Positions 1 through 5,488 are shown, counted from the stretch's first letter. The stretch is DNA of 5,723 nt from Pelagihabitans sp037969055 (GCA_037969055.1 JBBKWR010000048.1:1-5723); one strand, 5' to 3'. Program-made: numbers and translations. Notes: generated from the sequence alone by a model not told the origin.

Positions 1-1142
1 TCAGAAGATAAAAATTCAATCGGATAACTTGTTCTGCCTTCCAAACATAGATCTGCCAAAATTTCGCCGACCAAAGGCACGAATTTAAATCCATGACCAC
101 TAAACCCGCAGGCCAGACTCACATTTTTGTAGCCTTTATGGTTTTCGATGATGAAATGCCCATCTTCGGTATAGGTATAGAGGCAACTATTTACCGATAA
201 TACCGATTTATACCCTTCGGGAATATAGGATTTCATAAAATCTTTGATCACCTGGGATTCTTTTTCAAGATCAAAGTCGTGAAGGGAATAAGGGTCAATC
301 GCTTCACCTGGATGGTGATACCCAACTTTTATTCCTTTATTATGTCTGTCTTCTCCATAAGCGAGTAATGGAAATCCATAAAAAGCCCCAGGTAAATCAG
401 GGGTCACATACATAAAACATGGAAAATTTTGACTCGTAAAAAGCTCCGGATTTTTAGGTTCGAACCAGCAAATGATCTGTCGACGGGGGATGAGTTGGGA
501 TTTTGGAAAGCCTATGAGATTGCCCATATAACCGCCTGCGGTAAATATAATTTTGCCGGCAATGTAGGTTGCATCTTTTGTGGTGACCGTTACATTGGTT
601 CCATTGTCGGCCCAATGGTCGACCCGTTGATTTTCAATGACCGTAGCCCCCTTACTTTTGGCCAATTCTTTATAAATATGGATAACCTTTTCAGGGATTA
701 CATATCCGGTATTCGGTTCAAACAGGCATTCATAATTTTTACCTAGAGAAAAGGCTGGAAATTGTTTTTCGCAATTTTTTTTATCCAATTTTGTCAGGGG
801 AACATCGTAAAGTCGCGCAGATAATTTAACCCCTTCCAGCAATTCGTTCTGCTTTGGACCTGCGTAAAGTAGGCCTGTTTCATGATATAATTTTTGATCG
901 ATCTTTTGTTCCAGTGCTGCCCATAATTTATATGATTTATCCAACAGGGGCACATAGTCTGGATGTTCAAAGTACGCCTTTCGCACCATTCTGCTATGCC
1001 CGGCATGGGAACCATTTTCGTGTACTACGTTATACTGTTCCAGTCCGAGTACTTTAGCGCCCCTACTGGCCAGATTATAACAGGTGGATGCCCCCATAGA
1101 GCCTATTCCTACAACGATCACATCATATGTTTGGCTAGACAT
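1..1142 (-). CDS. FAD-dependent amine oxidase, sarcosine / N-methyl-L-tryptophan oxidase family (3' end cut by window edge)
   Basis: This reads as a flavoenzyme of the monomeric sarcosine oxidase / N-methyltryptophan oxidase / pipecolate oxidase family. These enzymes oxidise secondary amino acids with O2, giving an imine and H2O2, and are cytosolic. The frame opens at ATG 1142-1140 and stays open for 380 codons to the left edge with no stop; family members are about 370-390 residues, so only a few residues are missing. The N-terminus has a Rossmann FAD site: VVGIGSMG (G12, G14, G17), with the ribose-binding acidic residue at E35. The following segment, GSHAGHSRMVRKAYFEHPDY (R51, R54), matches the family's active-site arginine region. 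K272 in the stretch K-V-G-Y-H-H corresponds to the lysine that activates oxygen. C320 in SCLYTYTEDGHFII matches the cysteine that holds FAD covalently. GFSGHGFKF is the conserved C-terminal FAD loop. The histidine just before the conserved Gly in characterised members appears as Ala47, so the substrate is uncertain. It is probably transcribed separately from the DUF6326-like gene, about 280 bases upstream. Confidence 0.93.
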   Translation of the reverse strand, partial: MSSQTYDVIVVGIGSMGASTCYNLASRGAKVLGLEQYNVVHENGSHAGHSRMVRKAYFEHPDYVPLLDKSYKLWAALEQKIDQKLYHETGLLYAGPKQNELLEGVKLSARLYDVPLTKLDKKNCEKQFPAFSLGKNYECLFEPNTGYVIPEKVIHIYKELAKSKGATVIENQRVDHWADNGTNVTVTTKDATYIAGKIIFTAGGYMGNLIGFPKSQLIPRRQIICWFEPKNPELFTSQNFPCFMYVTPDLPGAFYGFPLLAYGEDRHNKGIKVGYHHPGEAIDPYSLHDFDLEKESQVIKDFMKSYIPEGYKSVLSVNSCLYTYTEDGHFIIENHKGYKNVSLACGFSGHGFKFVPLVGEILADLCLEGRTSYPIEFLSS

Positions 1143-1319
1143 GCCTTTTGATTTTCAATTGATTTAAACTGGACTGCACTTGGAATAACATTTATGGTAT
1201 TAACGTTTGTGTTTCTACAGTGGCGCGCTTCTGAAGACGTATCTGTCCACCGTGACCAAACGATGAATGAAAATAAAAACTAATTGCTTACACGTCACAG
1301 GACCATTGCAGAAACATTT

Positions 1320-1337
1320 TGTTGGTGGTGTGTGGCC
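1320..1337 (+). repeat. Left arm of imperfect inverted repeat flanking the membrane-protein pair
   Basis: The sequence TGTTGGTGGTGTGTGGCC matches the reverse complement of 2766-2784 (TGTTGGTGGCAACGTGGCC). The first nine and last six bases are identical; only the middle differs (TGT against CAAC). The two arms bracket the DUF4386/DUF6326-like gene pair, about 1.45 kb apart. The match is seen directly. Any recombination role is inference, and 15 matched bases in low-complexity GT-rich sequence could arise by chance. Confidence 0.4.
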
Positions 1338-1370
1338 TTCTCCTCACTTTATTCGTAGCTCTTTCTTAAG

Positions 1371-1466
1371 TCACCCGTTAACCCGATATTCATTCAATAT
1401 CTTTTCTAATTCAGTCTTGCCGAACTTATTGGGACTGACGTTTTTGTTTTGGCCACCTCCATGCAT
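1371..1466 (-). CDS. Possible 31-residue small ORF overlapping the end of the DUF6326-like gene
   Basis: ATG at 1466-1464 opens a frame of 31 codons ending in TGA at 1373-1371. It overlaps the last 41 bases of the DUF6326-like gene in another frame, then extends 55 bases beyond it. The peptide begins MHGGGQNKN, contains SPNKFGKTELEKILNEYR, and would be charged, soluble and probably helical in its second half. The composition looks protein-like, which is the only reason to list it; I recognise no family. It could be a real small protein, the degraded tail of another gene, an extension of DUF6326 reached by frameshift, or chance. Confidence 0.18.
   Translation of the reverse strand: MHGGGQNKNVSPNKFGKTELEKILNEYRVNG
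1385..1401. terminator. Weak AT-rich stem-loop
   Basis: GATATT and AATATC form a perfect 6-bp stem around a 5-base loop, about 25 bases beyond the stop of the DUF6326-like gene. A run of T follows it only on the plus strand, so it does not look like a classical intrinsic terminator for the minus-strand genes. It is listed as the only clean stem in this spacer. Confidence 0.2.
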
Positions 1467-1857
1467 ACCAAACAATTAATGAAGTAAGTACAATTTCAAC
1501 AATTGCTAAAAATACAGAAAAAGTCCACCATGGGGCAATTGAAGTAAGTGCTATCAATAGCATAATAGCAGTATATATTGTTCCAAAGATTATATTTAAC
1601 CCTTTGTTTATTTTAGGCTTTAGCGCTATTGACAGGAAAACCATTAATGCTGGAACAGCCATTAGTATTGATGCAGCAAACAATTTTAGCGGGCTATCAA
1701 GGAGTGTTTCTCCATTTATAAATCTTTCGATTTGTTTGGGTACATAAAGAGAAAAATAGTCACCATATATATAGCAAAACATTACGGACACCCATAAGGT
1801 TGAAATTTTAATTTTCAGGTTTACTTTGAAATCTTCCAAATCAGTTGTGCTTGTCAT
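1426..1857 (-). CDS. DUF6326-like small integral membrane protein, 143 aa
   Basis: This is an integral membrane protein of unknown function. Four hydrophobic segments are visible at about residues 17-38, 57-79, 87-108 and 112-133. The N-terminus is short, polar and acidic, and the tail is basic (WPKQKRQ), which by the positive-inside rule would be cytoplasmic. The motifs MFCYIYGDYFSLYVP, LLDSPLKL and ALKPKINKGLNIIFG match what I recall of the DUF6326 family; the family name is from memory and moderately sure. The start codon overlaps the stop of the upstream DUF4386 gene in an ATGA arrangement, which argues for translational coupling and fixes this start. No enzymatic residues can be pointed out. 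The two genes probably act together in the membrane or arrived together, but nothing in the sequence states a role. Confidence 0.85.
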   Translation of the reverse strand: MTSTTDLEDFKVNLKIKISTLWVSVMFCYIYGDYFSLYVPKQIERFINGETLLDSPLKLFAASILMAVPALMVFLSIALKPKINKGLNIIFGTIYTAIMLLIALTSIAPWWTFSVFLAIVEIVLTSLIVWYAWRWPKQKRQSQ

Positions 1858-2546
1858 GATGTTCGTTTATTTTTTATTCCTATTATCAAAAGCCACAAGC
1901 AAATTCCTATTTCTCCAAGGCTGCCTGGTATGGTAATGTAAGTAGAAATTCCTGTTTCATCGTATGCTGAGAAAAGAAATCTACCCATAAAATCTATGAG
2001 AAGGCAAAAGCTTCCAGCCATTAACAGGATACCCAGTACTTTGGGCAAAAATCCGGATTTAAATACCAAATAGCCAAAGGGAAATAACCAAAGTCCCCAA
2101 AATATGGACGCGATTTGATTTCCGTTTTTATAGTAATCAAGATATAATAAGACTTGCGCCTGAAGTGTATCGACTTCAAATGCGCCCAGGTAATTGGCTT
2201 TGCTTATTAGTGTCAGTACAGCAAATTTGTTGAGCATATTGACAAAAGATATTGGAACACTCACCACAACCAGTGTTACCATAAGTACGGCATGAGTTTT
2301 ATTAACCGGACTGAGTAACTTATATAAAACCAATGGCAAGAATAAAAAGGATGTATAGCAGATTAACCCACCTAAAATACCGAGTCGGAAAAGCGTTTCA
2401 GAGGCGATAATATTACTAAATGTTATTGTTGGATTACCCGCCTCGATAAGCTTTGAGGGAACATACATTAGATGAAAAATGCCACTCAATACAACAATTA
2501 AATATAATATACCCGCTATTCTTGCAGTCTTGTTCCCTGAATCCAT
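1854..2546 (-). CDS. DUF4386-type integral membrane protein, 230 aa
   Basis: This is a polytopic membrane protein of unknown function. The opening NKTARIAGILYLIVVLSGIF is the typical start of DUF4386 proteins: a short polar leader, an R-x-x-G-x-L-Y segment, then the first membrane helix. Six hydrophobic segments are visible at about residues 9-27, 54-78, 84-106, 145-163, 168-187 and 206-224. Between helices 3 and 4 a polar stretch includes YYKNGNQIASIFWGLWLFPFGYL, another region conserved in the family. The length is usual for the family. The ATG follows a leader ending in GAAAAA, with no strong Shine-Dalgarno sequence. It is the first gene of a two-gene unit, overlapping the DUF6326-like gene by four bases. 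The 417-base stretch upstream probably carries its promoter, which I could not pin down. Confidence 0.92.
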   Translation of the reverse strand: MDSGNKTARIAGILYLIVVLSGIFHLMYVPSKLIEAGNPTITFSNIIASETLFRLGILGGLICYTSFLFLPLVLYKLLSPVNKTHAVLMVTLVVVSVPISFVNMLNKFAVLTLISKANYLGAFEVDTLQAQVLLYLDYYKNGNQIASIFWGLWLFPFGYLVFKSGFLPKVLGILLMAGSFCLLIDFMGRFLFSAYDETGISTYITIPGSLGEIGICLWLLIIGIKNKRTS

Positions 2547-2643
2547 TTTTTCTAATTATCAAGCATGTGACGATTAAAGTTTGAAATAGTTACATCACTG
2601 TCTATAACTAGTGCGTAAATGTTTTAAGTTTTTTGTCTTTCGT

Positions 2644-2681
2644 TGTCATTGGTCTGTCATTTTCATTTATTGTTTGTCATT
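2644..2681 (+). repeat. Three copies of TGTCATT
   Basis: TGTCATT occurs at 2644-2650, 2655-2661 and 2675-2681, with start-to-start spacings of 11 and 20 bases, upstream of the DUF4386 gene. On the coding strand it reads AATGACA. It could be a binding site for a regulator of the DUF4386 operon or simply low-complexity sequence. The irregular spacing, about one and two helical turns, is the only hint of function. Confidence 0.25.
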
Positions 2682-2699
2682 CCACCATTTTGACTGTCG

Positions 2700-2843
2700 T
2701 TAACTTATCCACTGTGGGAAATCTTTGTTCGGAGCGTGTTCATTGTTAGTTGACCTCATTGTCCCGGCCACGTTGCCACCAACATTTAGTGTATCAACAA
2801 TATCGATATCGTCTAGAAAATCCTTAATAAATTTAAAAAGGCA
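2700..2843 (-). pseudogene. Possible 3' remnant of an unidentified gene
   Basis: A minus-strand frame is open for 47 codons between an upstream in-frame TAA (2846-2844) and a TAA at 2702-2700. It has no ATG near its beginning; the only ATG lies well inside. The translation contains DFLDDIDIVDTLNVGGNV, then AGTMRSTNNEHAPNKDFPQW, and looks like the C-terminal end of a soluble globular protein, with varied composition and gly-rich and proline-containing turns. I cannot name the family. It could be the tail of a gene lost by deletion or insertion, or a chance open frame. Confidence 0.3.
2766..2784 (-). repeat. Right arm of imperfect inverted repeat flanking the membrane-protein pair
   Basis: On the minus strand it reads TGTTGGTGGCAACGTGGCC and pairs with 1320-1337. 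The core GTTGGTGGCAAC is itself a short inverted repeat (GTTG / CAAC). It falls inside the open reading remnant 2703-2843, so the similarity may be a coincidence with old coding sequence and not a recombination site. Confidence 0.4.
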
Positions 2844-2879
2844 TTAGGGAATAGAAAGATAGCTAGTTCATTTTCTTAT

Positions 2880-2904
2880 GGTGTAACGCAACTGGGTATA
2901 ACGC
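2880..2904 (+). repeat. Short direct repeat with 15-base period
   Basis: GGTGTAACGC and GGTATAACGC (9 of 10 bases identical) are separated by AACTG, and a weaker CCTAAACGC follows. The repeat lies about 60 bases beyond the stop of the amidohydrolase gene. Its function is unknown. It may be a remnant of a recombination site or a tandem operator. Confidence 0.3.
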
Positions 2905-2963
2905 CCTAAACGCTAATCCCCGGGAATATTCAAATTGATATGATTCAGCATGGATACTTTGCA

Positions 2964-3773
2964 CTAAAGCTTCCCAACATCAATTTTAAATAGCTCCGCT
3001 GCGTTTTTCCAAAGAATCAGTTCCTTTTTATCGTCCGCCAGTTCCAGTTGGTCCATAAACTTTAAATATGATTTCATATTGGAAATTGGCCAATCGGTAC
3101 CATATAACAAATAATTGGGATCGCCCGCATAGGTAATCATTTCTTCAATTTCTTTTTTCATGAACCGTTCGAACTTATCTGAAAAATCACCCAGCACAAG
3201 TCCCGAAATATCCGCAAACACGTTTTTATTCTTGTACACCACTTCCATACAGTCCCTGATCCAAGGGTTACCGACGTGACATATCACTATTTTTAGATCT
3301 GGATAATCTACCGCCAGATCATCGATATGAAGGGGATGTGAATACTTTACTTTTCCCGTTGGGGCATAGGTGTCGCCAGAATGGAACATTACAGGTACAT
3401 CATACTCCACGGCCATTTCATATACAAGTTTAAGTCTAGTGTTGTTGGGGTAAAAAGGCTCATAACCAGGATATAATTTTAAGCCTTTTATAAGACCATG
3501 CTCTAGGTATTCACCAATTTCCCTTATATCCCTGTGGTTATAGTGCAGATAACTAATGCCTGAAACCACGCCGAGATTTTTCCGCCCTTTGATGGCCTCT
3601 ACGACGTTCTTGGTACTTGGTCTGTGCTCATTGACCTTATACGAGGATAGCACCAATGAATAATCGACCTTATTGGCCAACATGGTATCTACAAGTTGGT
3701 TGAGGCAATCTTCAAGCGATACGACTTTATCTTCGTGGTAATTATTAATATGGGTATGAACGTCTATGATCAT
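2964..3773 (-). CDS. Amidohydrolase 2 family metal-dependent hydrolase, 269 aa
   Basis: This is a TIM-barrel metal hydrolase of the Amidohydro_2 type, the group that includes aminocarboxymuconate-semialdehyde decarboxylase, pyrone-dicarboxylate lactonase and related hydrolases or decarboxylases. Metal-binding features are visible in the expected order: H-x-H near the N-terminus (MIIDVHTHI, H6 and H8), K99 in GLKLYPGY, H131 in MFHSGD, H166 in VICHVGNPW, and D227 in LLYGTDWP, the catalytic aspartate of the fold. There is no signal peptide, so it should be cytoplasmic. At 269 residues it is slightly short but complete for the group. The start puts the H-x-H motif in its usual place right after a short first strand. 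The leader lacks a Shine-Dalgarno sequence. Flanking gaps of about 220 and 420 bases suggest a single-gene unit. The substrate cannot be told from the sequence, and neighbours do not indicate an aromatic degradation pathway. Confidence 0.92.
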   Translation of the reverse strand: MIIDVHTHINNYHEDKVVSLEDCLNQLVDTMLANKVDYSLVLSSYKVNEHRPSTKNVVEAIKGRKNLGVVSGISYLHYNHRDIREIGEYLEHGLIKGLKLYPGYEPFYPNNTRLKLVYEMAVEYDVPVMFHSGDTYAPTGKVKYSHPLHIDDLAVDYPDLKIVICHVGNPWIRDCMEVVYKNKNVFADISGLVLGDFSDKFERFMKKEIEEMITYAGDPNYLLYGTDWPISNMKSYLKFMDQLELADDKKELILWKNAAELFKIDVGKL

Positions 3774-3821
3774 TTATGTATTCTGTTTTAACTTGTTGTT
3801 TTCGATATGGCGCAAGTTCTT

Positions 3822-3837
3822 TTGGGTTGGCAACCAA
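3822..3837. promoter_or_regulatory. Inverted repeat upstream of the amidohydrolase gene
   Basis: TTGGGTTGGCAACCAA is a near-perfect inverted repeat centred on a single G (GTTG-G-CAAC, extended by TTGG / CCAA with one unpaired base). It lies about 50 bases upstream of the amidohydrolase start. The position fits an operator for a dimeric regulator, but no regulator gene is nearby and no promoter elements were found next to it. The rest of the 217-base gap shows nothing else. Confidence 0.25.
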
Positions 3838-3990
3838 GATTGCAATTTATTCCTGACTAACATTTCAGCAGCGATAAATTTACGGAAAGAAATAAGGCAC
3901 AAGGAATGATGCACGTGGTTGTATTTCAAAGTTGATAGGTAAAATATGTGGGCACTTCAGTAAACCAATATAATTTTTGAAAGATAATTA

Positions 3991-4383
3991 TTATGGACGA
4001 TATTTTCCATCCATTCCTAGTTTATATCCCTTTGGGTAATACTTCCCGTCCTGGCCAAGGAAACTGCCCTCAAGATAATATTTACCGTCAATTCCCAGAA
4101 TAGACCCTTTTGGGTAGTACTTCCCGTCCTGGCCAAGGAAACTTCCTTCAGGATAATACTTCCCATCTTGCCCAAGGAAATTGCCTGCAGGATAATATTT
4201 TCCATCCCTACCTAAAAATGAACCTTTTGGGTAATACTTGCCGTCCTGTCCAAGAAAGCAGCCTGCAGGGTAATATTTGCCATCAATACCGAGAAATGAG
4301 CCGCTTGGATAATATTTTCCGTCCTGTCCAAGGAAACTGCCATCAGGATGATAGTTGCCATCTATGCCTAGAAATTGTGCCAT
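3991..4383 (-). CDS. Protein made of ten 13-residue LGxDGKYYPxG tandem repeats, 130 aa
   Basis: The function is unknown and I recognise no named family. After Met-Ala the whole protein is ten consecutive 13-residue units of pattern S-F-L-G-x-D-G-K-Y-Y-P-x-G, the last cut short at the proline. In every unit L3, G4, D6, G7 and Y9 are kept. Variation concentrates at position 5 (Gln, Ile, Arg, Met) and position 12 (Lys, Ala, Glu, Ser, Asp). Each unit looks like two short beta strands (SFL and KYYP) joined by Asp-Gly and x-Gly turns, so a beta-solenoid or closed beta fold such as a beta-flower-like ring is plausible; that is inference. There is no signal peptide, no membrane segment, one Cys (unit 4) and no Trp. 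Lys plus Arg roughly balance Asp plus Glu. Amino acids are kept while codons differ between units, which points to selection on the protein. The start is the only ATG at the repeat register, preceded by an AT-rich leader. Confidence 0.88.
   Translation of the reverse strand: MAQFLGIDGNYHPDGSFLGQDGKYYPSGSFLGIDGKYYPAGCFLGQDGKYYPKGSFLGRDGKYYPAGNFLGQDGKYYPEGSFLGQDGKYYPKGSILGIDGKYYLEGSFLGQDGKYYPKGYKLGMDGKYRP
3997..4377 (-). repeat. 39-bp coding tandem repeat array with 78-bp higher-order period
   Basis: The gene body consists of about ten diverged 39-bp units. Units 7 and 9 are nearly identical in DNA: plus-strand blocks beginning at 4031 and 4109 share TTTGGGTA, then ACTTCCCGTCCTGGCCAAGG, a 78-bp offset. 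Units 2, 4, 7 and 9 use CAG GAC for Gln-Asp; units 1, 3, 5, 6 and 10 use GAT for that Asp. The array therefore seems to have grown partly by duplication of two-unit blocks. Confidence 0.85.
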
Positions 4384-4437
4384 GTTTTTTAATTTAATAT
4401 TATGGTCATTAATCCATTTGCTATTTTATTCATATTT

Positions 4438-4459
4438 CGATCTACGATTTAGATGATCG
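4438..4459. terminator. Weak stem-loop after the three-helix membrane protein gene
   Basis: CGATC (4438-4442) pairs with GATCG (4455-4459), with further partial pairing inside. It lies 16-37 bases beyond the stop of the small membrane protein gene. The stem is short and no T run follows on the minus strand, so termination here is only a possibility. Confidence 0.2.
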
Positions 4460-4474
4460 GCCACCCATTGTCCT

Positions 4475-4765
4475 CTAATGTCCACCGAACGGGGTCCCCA
4501 AGATACCAACTGCAAGTTCTGCCCAAATGAGGAGAAACACAAGCAATAGTATTACGATCAGGGCGATGCGGTACGTTATTTTGTTGGTCTTCCTGATGAT
4601 CAAGTCCAATAAATAACCAGTGCCCAGTAGTAGCACTCCTGCGACCACAAAATCGATCAACGTCCAATTCACTTCATTGGTGAACTGCATGGCGATAAAG
4701 GGTATGAGCAAAAGAAGGGCCGATGTAAACGCGATAATGAGTAGTCTTTTATTGTGCACGATCAT
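4475..4765 (-). CDS. Small conserved membrane protein with three predicted helices, 96 aa
   Basis: This is an integral membrane protein of unknown function. Hydrophobic segments are visible at about residues 8-27, 35-56 and 65-88, separated by short loops: MQFTNEVNW between helices 1 and 2, and the basic loop RKTNKITYR between 2 and 3. The N-terminal KR and the RKTNK loop suggest that the N-terminus and the second loop face the cytoplasm. The segments FTNEVNWTLIDFVVAGVLLL and WAELAVGILGTPFGGH resemble a small membrane family I recall as widespread in Bacteroidota, without an assigned role. The C-terminus is Gly-rich. The start is preceded by an A-rich leader without Shine-Dalgarno. It stands 91 bases upstream of the repeat-protein gene and 138 bases downstream of the DUF4256 gene, so co-transcription is possible but unproven. 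Confidence 0.85.
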   Translation of the reverse strand: MIVHNKRLLIIAFTSALLLLIPFIAMQFTNEVNWTLIDFVVAGVLLLGTGYLLDLIIRKTNKITYRIALIVILLLVFLLIWAELAVGILGTPFGGH

Positions 4766-4903
4766 AATTGATTTTTAATTGTTGTTTTTTCATTGAGTTC
4801 TAGCTATTTCTACATTTATCCGTCCCTGGCTTTTGAAGAGATGCTTACATGACCCCAAGTCGATGACATATCCAGAATTCAAGTTTTAATATTTGCACGA
4901 TAT

Positions 4904-5488
4904 TTAAATCCTCAGTGTGCCACGGAATCCCCTGGCGGCATAGTAAGAGGGAGCCCCGTTATGATAGATAAAAACGGTGTTATAGCGAAAATCACCAAAA
5001 ATGGCCCCCCCGAGTTTTCTGATCTCAGCAGGTGTTTTTAACCAGCTAGAGGTCTTGGAATCGAAATTTTCAAGTTGTTGCAATGCTCGGTATTCTTCCT
5101 CCGTCATAAGCGCGATGCCCATGCTGTCGGCCATGTCGATAGCGTTGTTCGCTGGTTTAAATTCTTTCCTTGAGTCTAGGGCTTCACGGTCGTAACAAAG
5201 ACTTCTACGGCCCTTGGGACTTTCCGCTGAACAATCATAATAAATGTATTCGCCCGTCTTTTGATCATGTCCCACGACATCCGGGTCGCCCCCGGTTCTT
5301 TCCATTTCATGGAGTGACCAAAGTTTTGCCATGTTAGCTGGGCTACCGGACAGGCAGGCTTCCAATCTAGCCAGTAACTTGGCCCATTCAAGTTCTTTAT
5401 GGCGCTTTATGTTTTTCTCGAAGCGGCCTTTTAAGGTTTTCAGTAGTGCTTTACCTTGTTCTGGCGACAGTTCCTTTTTATTGACCAT
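4904..5488 (-). CDS. DUF4256 family protein, 194 aa
   Basis: This is a soluble, probably cytoplasmic protein of the uncharacterised DUF4256 family, recognised by its strongly conserved middle and end. In order: a charged helical N-terminus (about 1-60) rich in Lys and Glu; GGDPDVVGHD (66-75); YIYYDCSAESPKGRRSLCYD (81-100) with two cysteines; the helical stretch NNAIDMADSMGIALMTEEEY (114-133); SSWLKTPAEIRKLGGAIFGD (147-166); and the C-terminal NGAPSYYAARGFRGTLRI. The length is normal for the family. No signal peptide or membrane segment is seen. The conserved Cys, Arg, Asp and His residues could form an active site, but no reaction is known to me. The ATG at 5488 gives the expected family N-terminus. 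The next gene downstream is 138 bases away. Confidence 0.93.
   Translation of the reverse strand: MVNKKELSPEQGKALLKTLKGRFEKNIKRHKELEWAKLLARLEACLSGSPANMAKLWSLHEMERTGGDPDVVGHDQKTGEYIYYDCSAESPKGRRSLCYDREALDSRKEFKPANNAIDMADSMGIALMTEEEYRALQQLENFDSKTSSWLKTPAEIRKLGGAIFGDFRYNTVFIYHNGAPSYYAARGFRGTLRI

Larger units (their letters stand above)
1143..1425. other. Intergenic spacer between the DUF6326-like gene and the amine oxidase
   Basis: This spacer holds no convincing full gene. It contains one arm of an imperfect inverted repeat (1320-1337) whose partner lies at 2766-2784. It also contains a 6-bp perfect stem with a 5-base loop at 1385-1401 (GATATT / AATATC), and the tail of a 31-codon minus-strand reading frame ending at 1371. 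The leader of the amine oxidase must lie here, but I could not pick a promoter matching the Bacteroidota -7 consensus (TAnnTTTG) on the minus strand. Confidence 0.6.
2547..2963. other. 417-base stretch without an intact gene
   Basis: This gap lies between the amidohydrolase and the DUF4386 gene. It contains a 47-codon stop-free minus-strand frame with no usable start near its beginning (2703-2843), one arm of an inverted repeat (2766-2784), three copies of TGTCATT (2644-2650, 2655-2661, 2675-2681), and a short direct repeat (2880-2904). The density of short repeats and apparent gene debris suggests a site of past insertion or decay. No RNA gene or clear promoter was recognised. Confidence 0.6.

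Noticed and set aside
429..746. Plus-strand open frame of 105 codons
   Set aside because: It lies wholly inside the amine oxidase gene on the opposite strand, which has full family motifs. The frames at 794-1015, 854-1057 and 963-1151 are rejected for the same reason.
1267..1479. Plus-strand open frame of 70 codons in the spacer left of the DUF6326-like gene
   Set aside because: It is rich in Phe, Pro and Ser typical of antisense translation, overlaps the end of the DUF6326-like gene, and resembles no family.
2805..2822. Palindromic ATATCGATAT-like sequence
   Set aside because: It is a short AT-rich palindrome within the possible gene remnant, with no partner elements; chance is the simplest explanation.
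3991..4383. Regularly spaced repeats that might suggest a CRISPR array
   Set aside because: The 39-bp units abut without unique spacers, differ mainly at synonymous positions, and translate as one continuous protein. This is a coding tandem repeat.
4110..4397. Plus-strand open frame of 95 codons opposite the repeat gene
   Set aside because: Because the 39-bp unit is a multiple of three, any frame free of stops in one unit stays open across the array. The plus-strand peptide is an artefact of the repeats, as is the 62-codon minus-strand frame at 4017-4205.
4449..4667. Minus-strand 72-codon frame overlapping the small membrane protein
   Set aside because: It is the alternative frame of the same DNA. 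The 4475-4765 frame has clean hydrophobic helices and a conserved end, so that one is the gene.
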